A stretch of 64,000 nucleotides of DNA from UBA9732 sp963599445 (GCA_963599445.1 CAVBWZ010000007.1:86419-150418); one strand, 5' to 3'; shown: positions 8,318 to 17,320, numbered from the stretch's first letter. Program-made: numbers and translations. The notes: generated by a model from the sequence alone, not told the origin.

Positions 8318-9238
8318 TCAAAATTCAGTGATATGTTCGGCAATAATATCCTCTAAGAGTCCAAGATTCTGAAAGTTAAGGACATAATCAGAGCAAAGGT
8401 GAATCGCTCTCATATCTGCCTGTCTGCCAATCCAACCGGCACCATCAAGGAAATTAACGAATACAAAGTTTTTGCCAGTACGCTTTCTGGCATCGACTGT
8501 TTTACGAGCAGCTTCCTTCTTGCTACCCTGACTACTGGATGTAGTAACACTGTAGGAAACATCCAGAATCAGTTTAGGATCATTCGGGCTTTCAATCACA
8601 AAACTAACCGCACGGTCAAGTATCGGCACCCTAACATTACTCTGATAATCCAGGCCGTGAATAGCACAGACACGCTTGAGTTCGCATTCGATATCTGCAA
8701 GGACAGCATCGCCGATACCATTGCTGTATTTTCCCTCAAGCCCCTTTTTAACCAGCTGACGAACAGTGTTCTCATCTCTCAGTTTGTTCAATGTGTTTTC
8801 GTCCATTGCCATGTTTTCAAGGTAAAATGCTGGGATACAAGCCTGCATCTTCTCATCGTTTTTTCCATTCCAAACGAGGTTCAAGATACTCTCCATCATT
8901 GCAGGACTGTCCATCATTGCGGTTCTGATTTTATTCAGCCCCCACTCCGTCTGAAAAACAAAGCCTCTATCCTTGCGAATCATAGATACCATGCGCTTGA
9001 AGCGTTCAACTGAAATTTCAGCAACAGAGGTGAGGTTATCCAACGAATCTTTATGGTCAATGATATACTGTTTCAAGCTATCCTTATCTGTAATGGTGCG
9101 GAGTCCTACAGAAATCTCTGCTGTCTTTTTCTGCACTACTTTTTCTATCTTAGCCTCATAATCCGGATTCATGTAGAACATTGTGGTCGAATTGAACAAC
9201 TCGTCATATGTCATCTTGCGAGCTTTTACTTCAGGCAT
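8318..9238 (-). CDS. DpnII/MboI-like restriction endonuclease
   Basis: 306 residues from ATG 9238, preceded by AAGGAGGAAC; an in-frame ATG 16 codons upstream lacks a good site. The C-terminal part resembles DpnII/MboI-type type II endonucleases: RAVSFVIESPNDPK, LILDVSYSVT, QGSKKEAARKT and FLDGAGWIGRQADMRAI, that is, a PD-(D/E)xK core followed by the GSK and GW motifs typical of that family. The N-terminal 180 residues are helical. First gene of the four-gene operon, with a promoter at 9269-9296 and operator copies upstream. Likely the cleaving subunit whose sites the m5C methyltransferase protects. Confidence 0.75.
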   Translation of the reverse strand: MPEVKARKMTYDELFNSTTMFYMNPDYEAKIEKVVQKKTAEISVGLRTITDKDSLKQYIIDHKDSLDNLTSVAEISVERFKRMVSMIRKDRGFVFQTEWGLNKIRTAMMDSPAMMESILNLVWNGKNDEKMQACIPAFYLENMAMDENTLNKLRDENTVRQLVKKGLEGKYSNGIGDAVLADIECELKRVCAIHGLDYQSNVRVPILDRAVSFVIESPNDPKLILDVSYSVTTSSSQGSKKEAARKTVDARKRTGKNFVFVNFLDGAGWIGRQADMRAIHLCSDYVLNFQNLGLLEDIIAEHITEF

Positions 9239-9268
9239 AAATAGTTCCTCCTTCATTGATTTGTTTCC

Positions 9269-9296
9269 AGTATAACATCGGAGCATAAAAAGGCAA
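9269..9296 (-). promoter_or_regulatory. Probable promoter of the nuclease operon
   Basis: On the minus strand TTGCCT (9296-9291), 16-bp spacer, TATACT (9274-9269), 31 bp before the nuclease start codon. Confidence 0.55.
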
Positions 9297-9305
9297 TATA
9301 AAAAT

Positions 9306-9321
9306 TACACTTTTTTGCGTA
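9306..9321. promoter_or_regulatory. Operator-like repeat upstream of nuclease operon (site 1)
   Basis: TACAC, six Ts, GCGTA: one mismatch from TACGC-N6-GCGTA at the XRE promoter, with identical spacer length and composition. It abuts the -35 region of the nuclease promoter. Confidence 0.6.
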
Positions 9322-9380
9322 AACTTTAAAGAACCCTAAAAAGTTTATTCATATTCATATTTAGCATGGTCAACTACTTT

Positions 9381-9400
9381 ATTACGCTTATTTGCGTAAT
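9381..9400. promoter_or_regulatory. Operator upstream of nuclease operon (site 2)
   Basis: ATTACGC-N6-GCGTAAT, a perfect 7-bp inverted repeat containing TACGC-N6-GCGTA. A further GCGTA half-site (9578-9582) occurs nearer rlmD. Presence at both ends of the defence block links nuclease expression to the XRE repressor. Confidence 0.65.
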
Positions 9401-9498
9401 TGAAAAATCATCTAATCTGTATCCTCTACCTGCCAAAAGCCAATCTGTATTCTCAACCCTCATCAAACAGAGCGGTTGATTTGTTTCCGAAACAACAA

Positions 9499-9554
9499 AA
9501 AGGAATTTCCACCGTCCGGCATTTGATTGCCTGGATAGTAGAAATCCCTTTTTT
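9499..9554 (-). terminator. Strong hairpin, terminator of rlmD
   Basis: Two-part stem: 9499-9508 pairs with 9540-9549 (one mismatch), and TCCGGCA pairs with TGCCTGGA inside. T-runs flank it on both strands, so it can terminate minus-strand transcription from rlmD and insulate the island in the other direction. It marks the island/chromosome junction. Confidence 0.65.
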
Positions 9555-9571
9555 TCGGGCATTTTCGCCCT

Positions 9572-10777
9572 TTATTTGCGTACTCTTGACATCAACACTA
9601 CCGTCTCAACGTGGGAGGTTTGGGGGAACATATCCACCGGCTGAGCGCCATACATCCTATACTCCCCCATCGTAGTCAGATACCTTATGTCCCGCGCCAA
9701 AGTCTGGGCGTTGCATGAGATATAAACTATCGTTTTGGGCGCCATACGAATCACAGACGCAAGAAAGCGCTCGTCGCTGCCGCTACGTGGAGGGTCAAGG
9801 AACACCACGTCTGCACTGCGTGGCAGTGTGGATACATCAAAGCCTTCAAAACATGAAACTCCATCGAACGAGCCGCGGGACATGGCCTTGAGAGCCTCGC
9901 TGGCATCGCCGCAGACGAAGGAGGCGTTGGAGATTCCATTCAGCGCAGCGTTCTCGCGTGCATCCTCCACTGCGGAGGGGTTGAGCTCAATGCCAAGGAC
10001 TCGGCCTGCACCCCATTTGGAGGCTATGAGGCCAATGGTGCCGGTTCCGCAGTAGGCATCCACAACGAAATCGGTCTTGGAAAGGCGGGCCATACGCATG
10101 GCTATCGTGTACAACCTAGCCGCCTGCACGGGGTTGACCTGGTAGAAGCTTTTTGCAGAGATTCGAAAACGCAGGCCGCACAGTTCGTCTTCTATCCATG
10201 ACTGCCCCCAAATGAGCTTACACGGGTTGGACGACAGCACCATGGAGGTCTTCTCGTCGTTCAAATGAAGCAGAACACCCTTCACGGACGGGTGCCTGCG
10301 TGCGATTTCGATTGCAAATGAATCCTTTGGACGGAACTTTGGAGAGCCGCTTACAAGCACGACGAGGCTCTGGTTGGTGGCAACGGCACGCCTTATGAGA
10401 ACATGACGCAGCGCACCCGTGCCAAGGTCCTCGTCGTAGGGTTCGATTCCGCGGGCCTTCACAAGCGCGCGGATGGTTCCAAGGATGGAATCGGCCTCCT
10501 CGTCCTCGATCATGCAGTCGCGGATAGGAATGAGCTTGTGCGTCCCAAGCCGGTAGATGCCGTTTATCACCTCGCCCTTGGAATTGAGCCCAAAGACGGA
10601 CTGCACCTTGTTGCGGTAGTGGAACGGATTCTCCATGCCAATGATGGGTGCAACGGGGCCAAAGAAACCTATCTGCTCCTCCACGAACGCCTGTTTGCGC
10701 GCAAGCTGAGTCGAATACTTCACACCACTGAGCTGGCACGCACCACACGCACCCGCCCTTGGACACTGCTTAGCCAT
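9572..10777 (-). CDS. rlmD: 23S rRNA (uracil-C5) methyltransferase RlmD/RumA
   Basis: 401 residues from ATG 10777, preceded by GAGGAA; a TTG six codons earlier would bury that box. The N-terminal CPRAGACGACQ provides the 4Fe-4S cysteines of the RumA family. The SAM-binding motif VVDAYCGTGTIGL and the C-terminal DPPRSG and IVYISCNAQTLARD with the catalytic Cys complete the signature. The enzyme makes m5U at position 1939 of 23S rRNA; TrmA/RlmCD-type specificity cannot be excluded. It is shorter than E. coli RumA because the N-terminal TRAM domain is absent. It is the first gene right of the island with typical chromosomal composition. Confidence 0.88.
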   Translation of the reverse strand: MAKQCPRAGACGACQLSGVKYSTQLARKQAFVEEQIGFFGPVAPIIGMENPFHYRNKVQSVFGLNSKGEVINGIYRLGTHKLIPIRDCMIEDEEADSILGTIRALVKARGIEPYDEDLGTGALRHVLIRRAVATNQSLVVLVSGSPKFRPKDSFAIEIARRHPSVKGVLLHLNDEKTSMVLSSNPCKLIWGQSWIEDELCGLRFRISAKSFYQVNPVQAARLYTIAMRMARLSKTDFVVDAYCGTGTIGLIASKWGAGRVLGIELNPSAVEDARENAALNGISNASFVCGDASEALKAMSRGSFDGVSCFEGFDVSTLPRSADVVFLDPPRSGSDERFLASVIRMAPKTIVYISCNAQTLARDIRYLTTMGEYRMYGAQPVDMFPQTSHVETVVLMSRVRK

Positions 10778-10844
10778 CCTGAAACGATTCCTCAAAACCT
10801 ATATTTGGACCGATATTCTAGGCCGATACCCCTGAAACAAGCCT

Positions 10845-11759
10845 TTACAGCTGCTCTGCAATCCTTGCAGCCAAGGCTGCGTTGTTGAGGACAAGCTTTA
10901 TGTTGGACTCAAGGCTGTCGCCGCCGGTGAGCTTCTGGATCTTGTCCAAAAGATATGGAGTGGTCTCCTTGCCGTGGATGCCAAGCTTGTTCATCTCCGC
11001 TATGGCCTCGTCGATTGCAGCGTTTATGCGGTCGCTGTCCATGCTGTACTGCTCTGGAATTGGATTTGCAACGATTACGCCGCCACCAAGACCAAGGGCT
11101 GTCCTTGCCTTCCATATGGCAGCAAGGTCCTGCGCACTGTCAGACCTGAACGGAGCCTTTATGCCGCTCTTTCTGCTGTAGAAGGCAGGAAGCTCGTCCG
11201 TCTGGTACGCAAATACAGGAACACCCTTCGTCTCAAGATATTCCATGGTGAGGTTGAGGTCCAAAATGGCCTTTGCACCGGCACATACGACCATGACAGG
11301 CGTCTTTGAGAACTCATCAAGGTCTGCGGAGATGTCCATGGTCTTCTCTGCACCTCTGTGCACACCGCCTATGCCGCCGGTTGCGAACACCTGGATTCCT
11401 GCCATATGTGCAATGATCATGGTTGCGGCGACCGTTGTTGCACCGTCCTCGCCTCTTGCAACGATTACAGGGATGTCGCGTCTGCTCACCTTTGCAATGG
11501 CGGTTCCTTTCTTTCCAAAGTACTCAAGCTCCTCCGGTGTAAGGCCAACCATGAGACGGCCCTTGATTATGGCAATGGTTGCAGGAACTGCACCGTTGTC
11601 CCTTATGGTCTGTTCAACGGCGACAGCCGTCTCAACGTTCTTTGGATACGGCATACCGTGGCTGATTATCGTACTCTCAAGGGCAACGATTGGCTTGCCC
11701 TTCTCCATAGCCTCCCTTACTTCAGGTGAAAAGCTAAGATACTCGTTCATGTTCTTCAT
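10845..11759 (-). CDS. psuG: Pseudouridine-5-phosphate glycosidase PsuG
   Basis: 304 residues, typical length. Hallmark stretches are IVALESTIISHGMPYPKN, FATGGIGGVHRGAE and DISADLDEFSKTPVMVVCAG. PsuG reversibly splits pseudouridine 5-phosphate into uracil and ribose 5-phosphate, using Mn2+ and a catalytic lysine. It lies downstream of psuK on the same strand, so uptake or RNA turnover of pseudouridine can be channelled to uracil. ATG 11759 follows GAGG at about 7 bases. Confidence 0.95.
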   Translation of the reverse strand: MKNMNEYLSFSPEVREAMEKGKPIVALESTIISHGMPYPKNVETAVAVEQTIRDNGAVPATIAIIKGRLMVGLTPEELEYFGKKGTAIAKVSRRDIPVIVARGEDGATTVAATMIIAHMAGIQVFATGGIGGVHRGAEKTMDISADLDEFSKTPVMVVCAGAKAILDLNLTMEYLETKGVPVFAYQTDELPAFYSRKSGIKAPFRSDSAQDLAAIWKARTALGLGGGVIVANPIPEQYSMDSDRINAAIDEAIAEMNKLGIHGKETTPYLLDKIQKLTGGDSLESNIKLVLNNAALAARIAEQL

Positions 11760-11832
11760 ATTCGCGCCTCTTATTACATTCTATCTACTTCCCTCTCAAA
11801 GGGAAAACAACACTATACACACCCGTGACCAC

Positions 11833-12804
11833 TTAGGCAAGCGGCTTTGGACCTGACGTAGGATCCAGCCTTGAAAGCTCCTTCGCCACAGCCTCGTCGC
11901 TCATTGCATTCACGCTTGCCGCATACTGCCCAAACTCCAAGGCCTCCTTCAAACTCCTGCCGTTCGACAAAGCGGCAAGGAAACCTGCGAACAGGACATC
12001 ACCGCAGCCGTTCGCATTCACTATCTCGCTCGTTGGGGGAGAGACTCTGTACCACTCCAGCCCGCCGCCTTCGAAGGCATGGACCTCGAAGCAGAACGCT
12101 CCGCCCTTTCCAAGGGTGATTATCCCACGCTCCAGACCTTTGTCTGCAAGCCTTTGGGCAACTGCCAAAGGGTCTTTGGCCTCTCCGTTCTCTGAGGAGT
12201 CCTCCATACCGGCAAGGGCGCAGGCCTCGCCGTAGTTGGCCTTGAGGAGATAGAGGTCGCAGAGTACACTTGAAAGCCTGCCGCACTTGGAGACAGACAC
12301 GCAGTCGGCTGCAAGCTTCACTCCGTCCTTTGCAAGACCTCCAAGATATTCGATGGTCTCTACTGGAATGTTGGCTTCGAAAACAACGTAGTCTGCAGCT
12401 TCCAAGGCATCGTTGTATTTGCCAACGAATGCTGGCGAAAGCTCCTCGTTTATCCCCATGTCGTTGATTCCGCAAAGCAGGGCTCCGTTGGAGTCCAATA
12501 TGTAGGAATACACCCCGGTGCGAAGTTCTCTGCCAAGCCCCTCGCCGGTGAGGAACGGAGCGACGGGCTCAACGGCATCGGCCTTGAAGGATGCCATTAT
12601 GTCGCGTCCAAAGGTATCGTCTGCAATGGCGGTGAGAAATGAGACTCCAAAGCCAAGACGTCTGAGGGCCACGGCTATGTTGCGGCCGACCCCTCCGCAG
12701 GCATTGGAGACGATACCAATGTTGGAATCGGCCTCGCGTATTGGGTCGCAGCTTTTTGCACAAATGTCCATGTTGGATGCACCAACAGCGAAAACTCTTT
12801 TCAT
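11833..12804 (-). CDS. psuK: Pseudouridine kinase PsuK (PfkB family)
   Basis: 323 residues from ATG 12804, chosen because GAAGG lies 7 bases upstream and the PfkB core (RVFAVGASNMDICAKS) begins there. The glycine-rich NACGGVGRNIAVALRRLG and the C-terminal anion-hole/catalytic NANGCGDVLFAGFLAALSNG are ribokinase-family signatures. Position between deoD and psuG supports pseudouridine as substrate; other nucleosides are possible. Three genes (deoD, psuK, psuG) run together, forming a nucleoside-salvage operon. Confidence 0.88.
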   Translation of the reverse strand: MKRVFAVGASNMDICAKSCDPIREADSNIGIVSNACGGVGRNIAVALRRLGFGVSFLTAIADDTFGRDIMASFKADAVEPVAPFLTGEGLGRELRTGVYSYILDSNGALLCGINDMGINEELSPAFVGKYNDALEAADYVVFEANIPVETIEYLGGLAKDGVKLAADCVSVSKCGRLSSVLCDLYLLKANYGEACALAGMEDSSENGEAKDPLAVAQRLADKGLERGIITLGKGGAFCFEVHAFEGGGLEWYRVSPPTSEIVNANGCGDVLFAGFLAALSNGRSLKEALEFGQYAASVNAMSDEAVAKELSRLDPTSGPKPLA

Positions 12805-12835
12805 TCGTATGCCTTCGATCAGATCCGCAGCCAAA

Positions 12836-13543
12836 TCAGATGGCTTCCAACGCCACTTCCATCATGCGGGTGAAGGTCTGCTCGCGCTCCTGAGGGGTGC
12901 AGCCTTCGCCTGTCACGATGTCATCGCTCACGGTAAGGATTCCAAGCGTCTGGACCTTGTGGCGGGCACCAAGGGTGAAGAGCTCTGAGCATTCCATCTC
13001 GGAGCAGGATACTCCGTATTTGGAAAGAAGCTCGAACTTGGCCTTGTCGCGTTCGTCGTAGAAGAGGTCCATGGAGAATGCAGTCTGCACCTTTGCCTCG
13101 TAGCCCAAAGCCTGCGTGGCCTTGACGGCATCGGACAGAAGGAAGTAGTCCGCAACCGCCGGGAACGTGATGCCTGCGCCAAACCTTGAAAGAGGTATTC
13201 CACTGTCAGTCGCTGCAGCTTGGACAAGGACCATATCCCTCACCTTAAGGTCCTTCGAGAACGTACCGCAGGTGCCGGTCCTTATAAGACGCTTCACGCC
13301 GTAGACCTGGATGAGCTCGCTTGCATATATGCCAATCGAGGGCTGCCCCATGCCTGTTCCCTGAACGCTCACTTCCTTTCCCTTGTATGTACCTGTGAAG
13401 CCCAGCATACCGCGGATGGTGTTGTAGCACTTCACATCCTCAAGGAAGTTGTCGGCTATGAACTTGGCCCTCAACGGGTCGCCAGGAAGGAGTATCCTTG
13501 ATGCTATGTCCCCTGGCTTTGCTGCAATATGTGGTGTTCCCAT
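12836..13543 (-). CDS. deoD: Purine nucleoside phosphorylase, DeoD type
   Basis: 235 residues, the normal length for hexameric DeoD. Motifs: MGTPHIAAKPGDIA, LLPGDPLRAKFIAD, RTGTCGTFS, MECSELF and LTVSDDIVTGE, including the catalytic Asp. It phosphorolyses (deoxy)purine nucleosides to base and (deoxy)ribose 1-phosphate. First gene of the salvage operon; AGGAGA precedes ATG 13543. Confidence 0.95.
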   Translation of the reverse strand: MGTPHIAAKPGDIASRILLPGDPLRAKFIADNFLEDVKCYNTIRGMLGFTGTYKGKEVSVQGTGMGQPSIGIYASELIQVYGVKRLIRTGTCGTFSKDLKVRDMVLVQAAATDSGIPLSRFGAGITFPAVADYFLLSDAVKATQALGYEAKVQTAFSMDLFYDERDKAKFELLSKYGVSCSEMECSELFTLGARHKVQTLGILTVSDDIVTGEGCTPQEREQTFTRMMEVALEAI

Positions 13544-13563
13544 GGTTTCGTCTCCTATTTCAT

Positions 13564-14955
13564 CTATTTCATAACTTTCTTTATGAAAGCCAACTTCTTC
13601 TTTGAGTATGGGTGATACCTCATTGGAAGGTCAATCACGTTGGACTTCTTCACAATGCTCTTGTAGTGCGTGAAGGTATCGAAACTTCTCTTTCCATGAT
13701 AGCTTCCCATACCGCTTTCACCAACTCCGCCAAAACCCATATAAGGGGTTGCAAGGTGGATTATCGTATCGTTCACGCAACCTCCCCCGTATGGAACGGA
13801 GGAAAGAACCTTGCGCTGCACAGTCTTGTCGTTTGAGAAAAGATATAGAGCAAGAGGCTTTGGCCTTTGCTTTATGATGTCCAACACATCGTCTAGATTG
13901 TCATATTCAATCACAGGAAGGATTGGTCCAAAGATCTCCTGCTCCATGATTGGACTGTTCCACGTCACATCATCCAAGACAGTAGGCTCAATGAAACGAG
14001 AGCCTATATCTCCATTGCCACCTAGGAAAACCTTTGCACCCTTGGCTTTTGAGGCATCGACTACGTCCATAAGCCTCTTGAAATGCTTGTCGTTAACAAT
14101 CACCGGCATGTTGGAGAAGTCGCCCTTTGGGAAGAACTCGGCTACGGCCTTCTTGAAGCATTCAAGGAAATCATCCTTCACACTCCTTTCTATGAGCAGG
14201 TAGTCAGGCGCCACGCAGGTCTGCCCTGCATTGAGGTATTTTCCAAATGCAAGCCTTCTTGCAGACACCTCCAAATTGGCCGTCCTGTCCACTATGACGG
14301 GGCTCTTTCCTCCAAGCTCAAGGCTCACAGGAGTAAGATGCCTGGAAGCCTTCTCCATGACGATCTTGCCAACCGCCTCGCTTCCCGTGAAGAAGATGTA
14401 GTCGAACTTCTCCTCAAGAAGCTGCGTGTTCTGCTCCCTGCCGCCCTCGACGACCGCCACATGCTCCGGAGGGAACACCTCTTCCACGATATTTGCAAGG
14501 CAATGGCTCACCTCCACCGCATAGGCCGATGGCTTTACGATCACCGTATTCCCTGCCGCCACCGCACCTACCAAGGGTTCAAGGCACAGCTGTACGGGAT
14601 AGTTCCAAGGAGCCATTATGAGAACCACCCCGTATGGCTCCGGAACGACGAAGCTCTTTGATAAGAACTGGGCGATTGGAGTCTTCACCCGTTTGGTGCG
14701 ACTCCACTTTCGTATGTGCTTCAACTCGTACTTGATTTCATCAAGCACCATGCCCGTTTCAGACATGTAGGACTCAAGCTCGCTCTTTCTGAGGTCTTTG
14801 TACAACGCATCCGCAATGTCCTTTTCATGAGCCCTTATTGCACTTCGCAGTCTTTTGAGTGCATTGATTCTATAGTCGACATCCAAGGTCGCCCCTGTCA
14901 TGAAGAACTCACGCTGCCTCTGCACAATATCATGTATCGCTTTTGCTTCTGCCAT
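13564..14955 (-). CDS. NAD(P)-dependent aldehyde dehydrogenase
   Basis: 463 residues, the length of class 3 (YwdH/coniferyl aldehyde-type) enzymes, which lack a long N-terminus. Active-site Glu in LELGGKSPVIVD and nucleophilic Cys in NAGQTCVAPDYLL are present, with the NAD-binding IMAPWNYPVQL and FFTGSEAVGK. It oxidises medium or aromatic aldehydes to acids. It precedes deoD by 20 bp on the same strand and may be co-transcribed, perhaps to deal with aldehydes from deoxyribose breakdown (inference). The paired operators at 15075-15148 lie upstream. Confidence 0.92.
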   Translation of the reverse strand: MAEAKAIHDIVQRQREFFMTGATLDVDYRINALKRLRSAIRAHEKDIADALYKDLRKSELESYMSETGMVLDEIKYELKHIRKWSRTKRVKTPIAQFLSKSFVVPEPYGVVLIMAPWNYPVQLCLEPLVGAVAAGNTVIVKPSAYAVEVSHCLANIVEEVFPPEHVAVVEGGREQNTQLLEEKFDYIFFTGSEAVGKIVMEKASRHLTPVSLELGGKSPVIVDRTANLEVSARRLAFGKYLNAGQTCVAPDYLLIERSVKDDFLECFKKAVAEFFPKGDFSNMPVIVNDKHFKRLMDVVDASKAKGAKVFLGGNGDIGSRFIEPTVLDDVTWNSPIMEQEIFGPILPVIEYDNLDDVLDIIKQRPKPLALYLFSNDKTVQRKVLSSVPYGGGCVNDTIIHLATPYMGFGGVGESGMGSYHGKRSFDTFTHYKSIVKKSNVIDLPMRYHPYSKKKLAFIKKVMK

Positions 14956-15074
14956 AGTCCTGAACTCCTGCCTGCATCGTATTGCGCTTCAATGATAATA
15001 CCATTTCGCCAAGCTGAAAACACGAAGAAGTAAGAACGACACTACCATGTCTTAGGTTTTCTCTATCTTTGCCG

Positions 15075-15148
15075 CAACAAAAATTTCGTTTTTGGAAGTT
15101 TTTGTTGCATTTTTTCAACAAAACTACGATTTTTCTCCATTTTTGTTG
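15075..15148. promoter_or_regulatory. Duplicated inverted-repeat operator between ALDH and OYE operons
   Basis: Two copies of CAACAAAA-N(15/16)-TTTTTGTTG: boxes at 15075-15083/15099-15107 and 15116-15124/15140-15148, start to start 41 bp. Both have a T-run in the middle of the spacer. They lie in the divergent promoter region, so one regulator may control the aldehyde dehydrogenase side, the flavoprotein/aconitase X side, or both. The remaining part of 14956-15265 shows no gene. Confidence 0.6.
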
Positions 15149-15265
15149 AAAACGTCATTCTTTTCATTCCTTTCACGGACCCCTCTTCATCACATTTTGT
15201 TATGCAATGGCGGATTAATGCTGTACAATGAACTGTCACCAAAGGAGACATAGGAGAAACAAGAA

Positions 15266-17320
15266 ATGAGAGAAGAACTGAAGCCCCTTCTTACCCCTTG
15301 GAAGATAGGGAACGTGGAGATCAAGAATCGCATCGTGCTTACATCCATGGGAGGAACGGACCTCTTTGGATGGATGGAGGTGAACCACTTCGACAAGGAT
15401 GGAGCAAGATTCATACAGACCGTAGCGGAGAACAACTGCGGCCTCGTGCTGCCAGGATGCCAGCCGGTCTACAACCCAATGTTCGGACAGTGGCTGTACA
15501 GAAAGAACAGGATGTTCAAGGACCTCGCAAAATGGATGCCACAGTTCCACAAGACAGGAGCAAAGCTCTTCATTCAGCTCACAGCTGGCTTTGGAAGGTC
15601 GTTCACGGTCTCAAAGATGATGGAGACCCTGTACAACAACCCGGTTCTCAACGTACTGTCAAAGCCATTCATGAATTTGGACAAGATAACGGCATCGGCC
15701 TCCCCTTCGCCCAATAGGTGGAGCGACAGGCTTCCTTCCAGAGAGATGACCAAGAAGGAGATCGAGTTCTTCATCCAGGCGTTTGCAAAGAGCGCAAGGA
15801 AGTGCAAGGATGCAGGCGTTGACGGTGTGGAGATCCATGCGGTGCACGAAGGATACCTTTTGGATCAGTTCACGCTCCATTATGTGAACAAGAGGACTGA
15901 CGAATACGGAGGCTCCCTTGAAAACAGATACCGCTTTGCAGCCGAGATAGTCAAAGCCATCAAGAAGGAATGCGGGAAGGACTTCCCCGTCTCGCTCAGG
16001 TACTCCGTCGTTTCAAAGACAAAGGGATTCAGGCAGGGAGCGCTCCCTGGAGAGGACTTCGTGGAGGCAGGACGCGACATGGCGGAATCGGAAGTGGCTG
16101 CAAAGTTCCTGCAGGATGCCGGATACGATATGCTCAACTGCGACAACGGCACATACGATGCTTGGTATTGGGCGCACCCACCTGTATACATGCCAGAGAA
16201 CTGCAACCTCGAATACGTTGAGCACATAAGGAAATTCGTCGACATCCCAGTCGTATGCGCTGGAAGGATGACGGTGGAGGCAGGAGCCAAGTCCGTCGCA
16301 GAGGGCAGGATAGACGGTGTTGGCTTTGCACGCAACTTCCTTGCAGACCCACAGTGGTTCACAAAGGTCATAGAGGGCCGCGAGGACGACATAAGGCCAT
16401 GCATCCAGTGCCACAACGGCTGCTTCAACATGTGCCACTACAAAGGCGTTCCAAACGACCAGGACCTCTCTGACTCGCTCCACCTAGCCCGATGCGCCGT
16501 CAACGCAGAGATGATGCAGTGGAACAAGCACTACATCAAAAAGACCGACCACCCCAAGACAGTCCACATCATAGGCGGCGGAATAGGCGGAATGGAAACC
16601 GCAAGGGTTCTCAAGCTGCGCGGCCACAACCCAGTGATCCACGAAAGGTCATCCGTCCTTGGAGGCACGTTCATCCCAGCATCGGCCGAGTCCTACAAGG
16701 GCAGCCTGAGGGCGCTTCTTGCTTGGTATAGACACGAGATGGAACGACTCGGCATCACAGTGCACTACAACGATGACATAGCCGATGTCTCTGTGTTCGC
16801 AAAAGACCCGGTCATCATCGCAACAGGTGCAAAGGCAAGGCTCCTTATAAAGGTTCCAGGCTACGAGAAAATGGTGGAGGCCTGCGACTACCTCAACGGC
16901 AAAGAGGTTGGAAAGCGCGTAGCCGTCATAGGAGGCGGTCTTACAGGATGTGAGATTGCATACGAGCTTGCACTCAAGGGCCATGAGCCTGTCATAGTCG
17001 AGATGAAGGACGACCTCATCTCCCAAAAAGGCGTATGCCTTGCAAACTCCTCCTACCTTAGGGAATGGTTCGCATGGAAGAAGGTGCCGGTATACCTTGA
17101 AACCACACTTGCAAAGGTCAACGCTGGTTCCATAACGGTGAAGGACAAGGAAGGAAAGATCTTTGAGATAGAATGCGACAGCGTGATATCATCGGCCGGA
17201 TACATTCCAAGCCCAATTGCAAAGGAAGGCGGCAATATACACCTTGTTGGAGACTGCAGGGAGGTGGGAAACCTCAAGAGTGCAATCTGGAGAGCCTACG
17301 AAGTGGCTATGAAGATCTGA
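15266..17320 (+). CDS. Old Yellow Enzyme-family NADH:flavin oxidoreductase
   Basis: 684 residues, with the three-part architecture of 2,4-dienoyl-CoA reductase, enoate reductase and BaiCD/BaiH-type enzymes. N-terminal TIM barrel binding FMN (about 1-350; LLTPWKIGNVEIKNRIV, GVEIHAVHEGYLLDQF); 4Fe-4S cysteines (CIQCHNGCFNMCHYKG, about residue 378); C-terminal FAD/NAD Rossmann pair (VHIIGGGIGGMETARVL, VAVIGGGLTGCEIAYE). Such proteins reduce activated C=C bonds with NADH. It lies 23 bp upstream of the aconitase X genes, so substrate and product may be linked to that dehydratase. The inserted loop around residues 235-280 is long. Exact substrate unknown. Confidence 0.88.
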   Translation: MREELKPLLTPWKIGNVEIKNRIVLTSMGGTDLFGWMEVNHFDKDGARFIQTVAENNCGLVLPGCQPVYNPMFGQWLYRKNRMFKDLAKWMPQFHKTGAKLFIQLTAGFGRSFTVSKMMETLYNNPVLNVLSKPFMNLDKITASASPSPNRWSDRLPSREMTKKEIEFFIQAFAKSARKCKDAGVDGVEIHAVHEGYLLDQFTLHYVNKRTDEYGGSLENRYRFAAEIVKAIKKECGKDFPVSLRYSVVSKTKGFRQGALPGEDFVEAGRDMAESEVAAKFLQDAGYDMLNCDNGTYDAWYWAHPPVYMPENCNLEYVEHIRKFVDIPVVCAGRMTVEAGAKSVAEGRIDGVGFARNFLADPQWFTKVIEGREDDIRPCIQCHNGCFNMCHYKGVPNDQDLSDSLHLARCAVNAEMMQWNKHYIKKTDHPKTVHIIGGGIGGMETARVLKLRGHNPVIHERSSVLGGTFIPASAESYKGSLRALLAWYRHEMERLGITVHYNDDIADVSVFAKDPVIIATGAKARLLIKVPGYEKMVEACDYLNGKEVGKRVAVIGGGLTGCEIAYELALKGHEPVIVEMKDDLISQKGVCLANSSYLREWFAWKKVPVYLETTLAKVNAGSITVKDKEGKIFEIECDSVISSAGYIPSPIAKEGGNIHLVGDCREVGNLKSAIWRAYEVAMKI

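Noticed and set aside
9374..9562. 62-codon minus-strand frame left of rlmD
   Set aside because: It lies over the strong terminator hairpin and has no ribosome-binding site or family match.
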